Shown here piece after piece: positions 54,721-64,000 of a stretch of 64,000 nucleotides of DNA. Position numbers and translations under genes: made by a program. The notes beneath the pieces are model-generated. The model did no database searches, had not been told where the DNA came from, and saw only the letters and a program-made list of their open reading frames with translations. This DNA comes from Hyaloraphidium curvatum (taxonomy: Eukaryota; Monoblepharomycota; Hyaloraphidiomycetes; Hyaloraphidiales; Hyaloraphidiaceae): positions 310,001 through 374,000 of the forward strand of contig JAIVFI010000027.1 of the NCBI GenBank assembly GCA_025558095.1, written 5' to 3'. Positions within the stretch are counted from its first letter, which is position 1. Each line of letters opens with the position of its first letter.

Positions 54721-56249
54721 ATGCAGGACTCGAACGTCTCGTGCGGCTTCGAAGCCCCCCCGCACACGTCCTCCCGCCTCCCCATGCCCCCGGTAAGCCC
54801 GTCCGCCGAGCAGGGGCCCCGGCGGTTGCCCCAATCTCTCGGCCCGCTGACCCCAAACCCCCCAGTCCTCGCTGCTGACCCCGGGCGGGTTCGCGGCCGC
54901 CCTCGGGGTCCTCTTCCTCGGCATCGTCGCCAGCATCTGCACGTTCAGGCTCGTCAAGGCCGCCGGCGAGCTGATCTGGCGCTTCACCTTCAAGAAACCC
55001 ACGGACTTTGCCCGCTTCGGCGCGCGCTCCGGCAGAGCATGGGGTGGGCAAGACCCCCGCGGCGAACGTCTTACGGCTTCCTGACTCATCTTGCGCCGCA
55101 GCCATCGTCACGGGGAGCTCCGACGGCATCGGTCGCGAGTTCGCGGTGCAGCTCGCGCAGAAGAAGCTCAACGTCGTGCTCGCCGCCCGCCGCAAGGACA
55201 AGCTGGAGCAGGTGGCGCAGGAGTGCAGGGACGCCGGCGTCAAGACCCAGGTGGTCGTGTGCGACTTTTCGGACCTCGCGAGGTGCGTTGCGTGCATGCC
55301 CTACTTCCGCTCGGCACCGACTGATCTCGCGCGCTACAGCTCCGGTTGGGATGAGCTGTCCAAGGTCATCGCCTCCATTCACGCCCAGGGCGACAAGGTC
55401 ACCGTGCTTGTCAACAACGCCGGGTACGACGCCAAATGCACGCCGGCACATGCATCCGATTGAAGTGTACACCTTTACAGCGTCTCGTACGAGTTCCCCA
55501 TGCGCTACGACGAGCTTCCCGCCGACCGCGCGACCGCTATCATCGAGGTCAACGTCAAGGGTGAGCTGCCGTCCGCACGTGCATGCGCGATCGTGCGATC
55601 TGACCCTCCCTCCCCAGCCGTCATGAAGATGACCTCCCTCGTGACCCCCTACATGATCGAACGCGGCAACGGCCTCATCCTCAACCTCGGCTCGGTCGTC
55701 TCGCAGATCCCCAGCGCCTACCTCGCCGTCTACTCGGGCTCCAAGGCCTTCCTCAAGTACTGGTCCATGGCCATCGGGCAGGAGCTCAAGGAGACGGGCG
55801 TGCTTGTGGAGCACCTCAACACGTGGTTCGTGTCCACCGCCATGTCCAAGATCAGGAAGAGCACCTGGCAGGGTACGTCATTGCGTGGGTCGATGCGCTG
55901 ATGCATGCTCACCCCACCCCACCCCCATTTGCAGTCCCGAGTGCAAAGGACTACGTCAGCTACGCCCTCAGGCACGCCGGCTCGGGCTCGCTGTCCTGGA
56001 CTCCCTACCCTTCGCACGCCCTCTTTGCCTTCATCGTCGACAACGTGGTCACCAGGCACAAGGCCATGGATTGGTGTGTTGCCCTGCTCGCATTGCTTCT
56101 CTGTGGGAGCTGACGTGGGCGCCGCTTTCAGGTTCGGGGAGCAGCAACGCGGTGTGCGTGCGCTGGCGATGAAGAAGAAGCTTGAGAAGGAGAAGAAGGC
56201 CAAGGAGGCCGCGATTGCCGCGTCGGCGCCCATGACGGAAGCCAAGTGA
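54721..56249 (+). CDS. Very-long-chain 3-oxoacyl-CoA reductase (KAR / HSD17B12 type)
   Basis: Eight exons (54721-54792, 54866-55043, 55102-55282, 55340-55423, 55481-55560, 55618-55872, 55935-56073, 56132-56249) give 368 residues. A membrane segment (ALGVLFLGIVASICTF) lies near residue 45. The SDR core has AIVTGSSDGIGREFA, LVNNAGV, NLGSVVSQIP and the catalytic YSGSK. The C-terminus is Lys/Ala-rich (KKKLEKEKKAKEA). This is the second step of fatty-acid elongation in the ER, reducing 3-keto acyl-CoA with NADPH. All introns are 57-73 nt; most acceptors follow a CTGAC or CTGAT branch site. Confidence 0.85.
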
Positions 56250-56471
56250 AGCCTGCCTTTTGGAGTCTTGTCCAAACGAGCATCTTGGGGTGGTTCGGGG
56301 GATTCGGAGGTGGACGGATCGATTGGACTATCAGAATCGTGTTTGCCGGCGTTCGGCCGCGGTTTGGAGGTGTGGTGGACTGGTCCCAGCATGTGATTCC
56401 CGCAGATCGTCGTTTCATTCTCTGTGTACGAGCATTCCCTAGACGTGAGATCCGTGCCTCCGAGCAACAAA

Positions 56472-57854
56472 TCACGCCTCGCAGAAAGTCCAAACCGTGG
56501 TCCTTCCTCCTTCCCTCGAAGCCACCACCTTCCTATGGTCGAAAGCGAGCGCCCGTATGCTCTCGGATCCGCAGGTCCCCGTCCAATTGCCGGCCTGCGC
56601 ATCGGCAAGCGTCACCGCGCTCGACCGCGGGAGCTCTGCATCGAGCCCGTCCTCCAGGCTCCACACCTTGACGGTGCCGTCCCGCGCGCCGCTGACCAGG
56701 CGGCCGGGGAGCAGCGAGCTGACCCGTACCGCGGTGGGCGACGAGGTGTGCCCGTACAGGCGTTCGGCCTCGTGTAGGTTGCGGAAGTCCGCGGAAGGTT
56801 CAAGAACGCGGATAGTGTTGTCCGCAAACGTGGCGATAAGGCGGACGCCGTCGTACCGCAGCGCCTGTATCGGAGCCGGGGCGGGAGAATCGGAGCTGCC
56901 CGTGGTGGAGCCGAGGAAAGCACCGGTGTGGGCGTCAAAGAGGAAGCGCTGCAGGCCAACGCACCACCGGCCGCCGGCCGAAGAGAGAGAGTAGACGACG
57001 GTCGCGGCGAGGGGCGCAGACTCTTCCGGGCCGGTGGGGCTGACGTGCACATCCACCGGGGCGCCGGCAAGACCGGATCTGAACGTAGCCAGCCTCCGCA
57101 AACTGCGGCCCTTGCCCTGCAGACGGAACACTGAGATGCCGAGAACGAAGCCGGCAGAATCAAGATCGGCAACATCCTGGCAGACGGCGAGCGTGTTTCC
57201 CCATAATGCTGCGGCCAGCAGCGTATCCCTGTCTGGAGAAAGCACGCCCTTGGCGACTTTGCGGAGGGCACCCGATCGGTCCAACTCAAAAAGGCGGTAT
57301 CGCGAGTCCGACAACCCCACGAAAACGCTGTGGGTGCCGTCGGCTCCAGCCTGGTCCATGGCCAAGCACGCCACCGTGCCGGAATCCTCCGCCGAAGGGG
57401 GCTGCGGAACCTCCATCCCGTCGGGGCCCCAAACGCGCAGCGCCGCGTTCTCGCTGGCCGTGAGCACGAAGTCCCCTGCCACAGCCGCTTCGACGACGGA
57501 ACCCGGCTCTGTAGCATCGCGTAGCGCCGAAACCCGGGCTCGTCCGGCGGCCCAGGCATCGAGGAGTCTGTAAACCGATCGCCACCCGGACAGCGGCGGC
57601 CGGGACGGCACAGAAAAGCGCCTCATCACAAGCCTCCGCCAGAGCAGCGCGTCGTGCGCCAGCGAGTGCCACGCGCGGCTGACGCCGGCGGTCGTGGCCA
57701 GGTCGCCGACGTCGAGGTGCGCGAAGATCGACAGGCTCAGCTCCCCCGGCAGGAACGAGGCAAAGTCGTAGCTCCCCGCGGCGAGGGCCTCGCGCACCCG
57801 CGCGACTGCCGCGGCGGTGCCGCGTCGCTTCGCCCTCCCGCGCCGGCGGTCCAT
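56472..57854 (-). CDS. F-box protein with WD40 repeats
   Basis: Single exon, 460 residues, ATG at 57854. The F-box is at about residues 33-75 (FLPGELSLSIFAHLDVGDLATTAGVSRAW). WD-like blades include FVLTASENAALRVWG, IATFADNTIRVLEP, LVSGARDGTVKVWSLEDG and VVASREGGRTTVWTF. The architecture is that of SCF substrate receptors. Middle blades are weakly conserved. The 3' end faces the KAR gene with a 222-bp gap. Confidence 0.75.
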   Translation of the reverse strand: MDRRRGRAKRRGTAAAVARVREALAAGSYDFASFLPGELSLSIFAHLDVGDLATTAGVSRAWHSLAHDALLWRRLVMRRFSVPSRPPLSGWRSVYRLLDAWAAGRARVSALRDATEPGSVVEAAVAGDFVLTASENAALRVWGPDGMEVPQPPSAEDSGTVACLAMDQAGADGTHSVFVGLSDSRYRLFELDRSGALRKVAKGVLSPDRDTLLAAALWGNTLAVCQDVADLDSAGFVLGISVFRLQGKGRSLRRLATFRSGLAGAPVDVHVSPTGPEESAPLAATVVYSLSSAGGRWCVGLQRFLFDAHTGAFLGSTTGSSDSPAPAPIQALRYDGVRLIATFADNTIRVLEPSADFRNLHEAERLYGHTSSPTAVRVSSLLPGRLVSGARDGTVKVWSLEDGLDAELPRSSAVTLADAQAGNWTGTCGSESIRALAFDHRKVVASREGGRTTVWTFCEA

Positions 57855-58045
57855 GGCGGCCCGTTCGGTGTCGGGATGGCTGGCCTCGGCTGCTTGAACC
57901 TTTAACGTCGAATTTTCGGCGTATCAAGCGTGATCAGACGGATCCGACTCGGTCAGCAGTCAATCAATCAACGCGGGAAATCGAGCCGCACGCAACGGCA
58001 CTGCAACCTCCGGCAGGGCCGAACCCCGTCCTCCGGCCCCGCAGC

Positions 58046-58739
58046 ATGCAGCGACTTGCGCGCGCGGCATCGCTGCCGCGGCAACACTCGTGCTTCGCGG
58101 CGCTGCCGCTCTTCGGCGCCGCGCCGCCCCGCCCGCGGCCCGCGCTCCTCCCCGCGACCGCGCTCGCGCTGCCCGCCGCCCGCGGCGTCAGCGGCCAGGC
58201 AACCGTGCGGAAGGGGACGTCGCCGCGGCTGGCGAGCAGGAAGGCCGTCATCTCGATCGTGCGTGGGCCCGTGCGAGACAGCGGATCTGGCCTCATCGGC
58301 TGCCGCCCACAGACCCCGACGGCCCTGGACCGCATCAGGAGCCTGCAGCAGAACGCCGAGTCGCCGCGCTTCCTCCGGATAGGCGTCAAGAACAAGGGGT
58401 GCTCGGGACTGGAGTACGCCCTCGACTACGTCGACAAGAAGGGCAAGTTCGACGAGGAGGTCAAGCAGGAAGGTGGGGACCCAGCTGCTGGCGTGTCGTT
58501 AGTGGCGTCGGGGGTCTCATTGCTGTTTTGGCAGACGTGACGATCCTGGTGGACTCCAAGGCCCTCTTCACCATCATCGGCTCGGAGATGGACTACGTCG
58601 AGGACAAGCTGAGCTCGCAGTTCGTCTTTACGAACCCAAACATCAAGGTCCGCGTTTCTATCGTCGCTGGCGTTCTTTCGTCTGACGCGATCGCTTGATC
58701 CAGGAAACGTGCGGGTGTGGGCAGAGCTTTGCGGTATAG
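58046..58739 (+). CDS. Mitochondrial A-type iron-sulfur cluster assembly protein
   Basis: Exons 58046-58258, 58313-58472, 58535-58647 and 58704-58739 encode 173 residues. The first 60 residues are Arg/Ala/Pro-rich without acids, a mitochondrial targeting sequence. The core has RKAVISITPTALDRI, VKNKGCSGLEYALDY and, in the tiny last exon, ETCGCGQSFAV, giving the three cluster-binding Cys of the IscA family. The first intron is 54 nt with no stop, so it reads as an insertion in the ORF; the family alignment shows it must be spliced. It is the ISCA1/ISCA2 type that matures mitochondrial [4Fe-4S] proteins. Which of the two is not decided. Confidence 0.9.
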
Positions 58740-58977
58740 CCGGGCGAGCTCGCGGTCTGGCTGCAGGATGACTGCGGGGAGCAAGCGATTAGGGTCTCTG
58801 GAGCATGGTCTGGGAAAAAATGTTCTTGACTTGATGCGATCTCTGCTTGTCGGTCTAGCCGAGGGCCGTCGTCAGGTAATACCGAATCCCCGGCTCCCAG
58901 AACACTTCCAAATCCAACCCTTCCCGCGACGCATTGAGGCCCCGTTTGCGCTATTCCCGCCCTCTCTCCCATTCAAA

Positions 58978-59840
58978 ATGTCCGAAGAGTACGGGCGGTG
59001 CGTCCTCTTCGCGCCTCTCTGCTCCCCACGAGCTCATTTGCCCGGCAGCCGGCTCGCTTCGCTCGGCCTCGACCCCGCGCGAACCGCAGGCATTACACCC
59101 GCTCAGGTTGCCTCAATGCTCGGCCTTCATTCTACCGACAGCATCGACGAAGTGCTCTCGGAGATGGAGCGGGCGTCGCCGGGGGAGGTGACCGCGGCCT
59201 CTGTGCGAGCGGGCAAAACGCTCGACGTGCTGGTCGCATGGCACTTGGGGAGCGTGCTGCGAAAAGAGGTCGATGTGCTGCCTCCGGAGCTAGCGGAGGC
59301 GGTGAGGAGGAAGCTGGATGCCGAAACGCAGGGGGTGGAGGAGATGGCGCGGCGCTTGAACGGAGAGCTGCAGAGGGCGAGGGCTCTGGGGGCCGAGGCC
59401 CGTGCTGATCTCCTTACCCTGCAGGAAAAGGTACGAGACCTGTGCCTCGCATCGCTGCCGACCTCTGACTTCGGTGCAGCTAGCGAAACTGGACCGAAGC
59501 GACCCCATGGAAGCGGCAGAGCGTTTCGCCAGGACCGTGGACGCCGTGTCCCGCGAATGCTCACAGTTCCTCGCTGCCTGGCCGCAACACGCGGATGCTT
59601 TCGCGGAAAAGGCGCCGGTGCGGCCACATCCGGAAATCAGCAAGGTGGTGGCCTCCGTCGCGAAGAAGCAGGCCGTCTTTCGGCAGGTTGGTTCCTCTGC
59701 AGTTCGACAGCTTGCCCGGCTCACTTCCCTCTTGCCAGGCGGCATCGCTGGCGCACGAGGCAAAGGCGGCGGAGGACGAATACCTCTCGCAGTTGCCGGC
59801 AAAGGCAGCGGCGATCCACGCGAAGCTGGCAACCATGTAG
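58978..59840 (+). CDS. Helical coiled-coil protein of unknown family
   Basis: Exons 58978-58997, 59049-59430, 59480-59686 and 59739-59840 join to 236 residues. The first exon encodes only six codons and part of a seventh. The protein is almost wholly helical with heptad-like stretches (AEAVRRKLDAETQGVEEMARRL, ADLLTLQEKLAKLD, AASLAHEAKAAEDEYL). An N-terminal segment ITPAQVASMLGLHS could be a small folded domain. It resembles subunits of cytoskeletal or kinetochore complexes in style only. Downstream, the PP2C gene is convergent with a gap under 70 bp. Confidence 0.55.
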
Positions 59841-59908
59841 CGGCCCGTTTCCCGTTTCATCTTCCTCCAGCTGCAATACACCAGTCCCGCCTACCACTAG
59901 CATACGCC

Positions 59909-61596
59909 TTAATCCGAAAAGTGCGGGAACTTGTCCCACTGTATGTCGATAAAGGTCAAGTTCAGGTCGTCGACGGTCATCGGCCGCTTCATCAGCGCCT
60001 CGACCTCCTTCGCGTCCGCGCCGTCTGCGGCAGCCATTTCCATGTCCTCCGTTTTTGGTGCCTGCATCTGAGGCTGCGCCGCATACACCGGCGGCCTGTC
60101 GCCCCGAGCGCGCATCTGCGTCGGCGGCGGGGCCGAGTCTCCGGAATCGAAGTTGAAACACAAGCACGCCGTCCGCTTGTTCGACGGCGGTGCGGGCTTG
60201 TGGTCCACCACGGGCGGCTTCTCCAAGCTCGCCCACCTCTGGGCGATCATCGACTGCCAGCTCTGCATCGTCTTGCCCCGCAACAGGGCAACGATGATCA
60301 CGGTCATGTTGTCACAGCCGGCACCGCCGCCGTGCGTCAGCTCGTAAACAGCGGGGTTGACCGCTATGCAGCGGTCCAGGAGTTTTTCGGAGACGTCCTG
60401 GATGGACACCCCCTGCGCAAGGTGGTACCTCACGAACGTCACGGCGGCCTGCGAGGTCAGCACATCCCAGATGCCTGTTCCGCTGCCGGTGAGATCCAAG
60501 GCGGAAAGTCCTCGTAGCGAACCCACCATCCGTAGCGAGAATGAGGAATTCGTCATCCTCGGTTACCGTCCGCTCCCAAACGTCCGGCCGTGCAGTGACC
60601 ACCTGGTCGTCTATCGTCGTACTTTTGTTCGACTTGAAGTCGAAATCTCCGAACGAACGCGATGTTGCTAGGCGACCTGTAATCACGACATAGTCTGATC
60701 AAAAGAACGTCCCGGGCTCGCCGAGTCCGGGACATACCGTTCACGCGGCCGTCCGAGACGTGGCCTCCAGCCTTCATGATCCGGGCCTCCTCCTCTGAAA
60801 AAGAGAGTCGTTGTCAATGGCAGGTCCAAAGACTGCAACGGGCGGTCCGAGTATTACCAGGGTACTCGGGTTTGTGGTCGTAGCTCATCGGAATGGCCTT
60901 GCCGTTCGAGCCAAGGACACACCGCGAGTCGCCGGCGCTGGCGCAGTACAGCTTGAACTCGTTGGTCACAAGCAGCAGCACGCCCGTGCTGCCGACGTAG
61001 TCCTGCCCCTTGAGCGTCGTTTGGTAGGCTGCGGCAACGTCAACGGTGAGGTGGCCGCCCATCGTAGCCCGGCAGGGTAGGCGCCCACCCTGCAGCAGCT
61101 CCGCATCCAGACTGATGAAGCCGCGCCGCAGCGCCTCCGGGAAATTGCGCTCGCGGAAAGCGTCCTCGCCGGCCACCTTCCAGTGCAGCCTCCGGGACAC
61201 AAAGTGCGCCACGCGGTTGCCACGGTGGCCATCGTACACGCCAAAGAACGAGTAGCGCTCGGCCTGCGGGAACAGCTCGCCCGCAAAGGTGTAGGGCGAC
61301 GGGTGCACGGTGGGCGCGCCGGCGCCGGGCCGCGTCGACTTGTTGGTGTTCCCGCTCGACGCGGAGAAGTGCACGCCGCGCGGCTCGCCGTCGCCCGCCG
61401 TGCCGTCGATGATGCACACGTACGGGTGCGGGCAGAAGTGCGAGTGCGTCGTGTTCGGCAGCGCGGGGATCGCGGCGTGGAAGTCCTCCATGTACGGCCG
61501 CCAGCCCTGCAGGCACGACGACGCGAAAGCGAGCCGGTCATCGGCCGCGTGCGTCGTGTACTTGATGCTCTCGGGCTTCGATTCGGCGTTGCCCAT
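59909..61596 (-). CDS. PP2C-type Ser/Thr protein phosphatase
   Basis: Exons 61596-60858, 60794-60738, 60676-60527 and 60474-59909 give 503 residues. It starts MGNAESKP, an N-myristoylation consensus. PPM motifs: LQGWRPYMEDFHA, FFGVYDGHRGNRVA, GSTGVLLLV, ASAGDSRCVLG, RLATSRSFGDFDFK, LILATDGIWDVL and GCDNMTVIIV. All metal-binding Asp residues are present. An insertion of about 45 residues lies between ALPNT and YSFFGVYDGH. The C-terminal 110 residues are a Pro/Gln-rich extension. It is a Mn/Mg-dependent phosphatase, probably in stress or cell-cycle signalling as in fungal Ptc2/3. Confidence 0.9.
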
Positions 61597-61774
61597 GGCG
61601 GAGAAGTGGAGTGGGGGACGGTTTTACAGCCGTTCGGCCGGGTGCCGACGGACTTCATCACCCGGACCGAATGACTCAAGAGCTCGATGAACATTCGGCA
61701 CCACCGGCCCTGCTTCAATCAGGAAACATGTCTTCGCGCTTTGATCGGCATACAGTGGCCGACGGAGGCGGTCG

Positions 61775-62392
61775 TCACTGGGAATCACCCCAGCCCCATA
61801 TCGCCTCGCCTGTCACCGCGTCCACGATCCGCACCTCGACGATGTGCACCTCGGCACACGCTGCCTTGCACGTAGCACGCACGTAGCAGGTCGCCACGGG
61901 CTCCTTGCGCCGGCCGGACTCGCCCAGCGCCTTTTCTTCCGCGTCCGACATCCGCTCGAAGATCGGCACCCGTATCCACGCCCCCTGGGGCCACAGCAGC
62001 GAAATCGGCCCCGTTTCCTCGTAAAAGTAGTCCATCTGCCGCGTGAAGGTTGCCGGGAGCTCCCAGTTGGGAAAGTCACGCGCGAAAGGCTCCTGAATCT
62101 GCTTCAGCATGAGCAGCGCGGGAATCGGGATCGCACCCTTCCGGGGGGTAAAGAGCGACGTCGAGAAGTCCTTTTGCTTGGCCGGCGCGCACGCAACGCG
62201 ATGAGGGCCTTCCAACGCCGTGGAAGCGGCGAACGCAAAGGCGGCACCGGCTGCGAAGGGGGCCCAACGCGGGCCCCGTGGAGCCCAGGCAACTCCTCCT
62301 GCCCTGGGGCGAGCATTGAAGCCGATCGCTCTTCGCGATGGCGCAAGCTTGCGCGCCCTGAGGTGCCCGAAAGGCCGGGAAAACGTGTTCAT
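61775..62392 (-). CDS. Probable mitochondrial inner-membrane protein, unknown
   Basis: Single exon of 205 residues from ATG 62392 (an upstream in-frame CTG is not used). The first 40 residues are Arg-rich with few acids, as in a mitochondrial presequence, followed by a membrane segment FAAGAAFAFAASTAL. The soluble C-terminal part contains LFTPRKGAIPIPALLML, FPNWELPATFTRQMDYFYEETG and VEVRIVDAVTGEAIWGWG. I recognise no family. The start lies 192 bp from the stop of Rpt4. Confidence 0.55.
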   Translation of the reverse strand: MNTFSRPFGHLRARKLAPSRRAIGFNARPRAGGVAWAPRGPRWAPFAAGAAFAFAASTALEGPHRVACAPAKQKDFSTSLFTPRKGAIPIPALLMLKQIQEPFARDFPNWELPATFTRQMDYFYEETGPISLLWPQGAWIRVPIFERMSDAEEKALGESGRRKEPVATCYVRATCKAACAEVHIVEVRIVDAVTGEAIWGWGDSQ

Positions 62393-62584
62393 TTGGCGAC
62401 GTTCGACGGACAACAAGCGACACGGACGTGTTTCACGGCACAGCAGGCTTTATGGGGAAACACACCGGGCCAGAGATTTCTATCTTCGTGTCTCGTCCAC
62501 GAACCACCGCCCGGCTCGCTTGGCAGCAACTGAGCCGACAGACCGACGATTGGGACGCCTCCTGCCCAGAGCTCCCCATCTCGC

Positions 62585-64000
<1,416 letters not shown>

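Overview
The window is nuclear DNA from a compact, GC-rich microbial eukaryote. The genes have canonical GT..AG introns of about 44-103 nt, mostly 45-75. Many carry a CTGAC/CTAAC-type branch site 10-30 nt before the acceptor, which is most typical of fungi. Conserved eukaryotic genes are present (DNA polymerase alpha B subunit, 26S proteasome Rpt4, an ASTRA Asa1/GNB1L-like WD40 protein, 3-ketoacyl-CoA reductase, a mitochondrial ISCA protein). An early-diverging, chytrid-like fungus is a reasonable guess, but the sequence does not fix the species.

Layout. 1-8.9 kb: two tandem paralogous multi-pass membrane proteins, the first with its promoter and first exon apparently inverted between 41-bp perfect inverted repeats; a two-domain VOC protein between them; then an acyl-CoA carboxylase beta chain and an intronless 2-oxoglutarate dioxygenase-like gene resembling TET/JBP. 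8.95-13.47 kb has no confident gene. 13.5-16.6 kb: an 8-exon gene with two LAGLIDADG-like motifs. 17-29.9 kb is dense and conserved: ankyrin protein, secreted M14 carboxypeptidase, Asa1-like WD40, F-box protein, secreted Cys-rich protein, POLA2, alkaline-ceramidase-like protein and a short-chain dehydrogenase (SDR).

30-52.7 kb is an accessory, repeat-rich island. It holds duplicated non-coding blocks, two intron-containing tRNA genes (Pro-AGG, Gly-TCC) plus three truncated tRNA 5' halves, two DDE transposase relics, a tyrosine-recombinase-like relic, a long multi-exon Cys-rich gene with an HNH-like Zn centre and a truncated second copy of it, a second SDR with a frameshift, a large orphan gene with several lesions, and a 0.6-kb repeat bounded by 30-bp direct repeats.

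52.8-64 kb returns to dense conserved genes: FAD amine oxidase, 3-ketoacyl-CoA reductase, F-box/WD40, ISCA, a coiled-coil protein, PP2C phosphatase, a mitochondrial membrane protein and Rpt4 (cut by the window end). They form no operon-like system. The linking theme is housekeeping blocks interrupted by a mobile-element island. Several frame breaks are 1-nt changes at homopolymers or 4-nt tandem duplications, so some apparent pseudogenes may be assembly errors.
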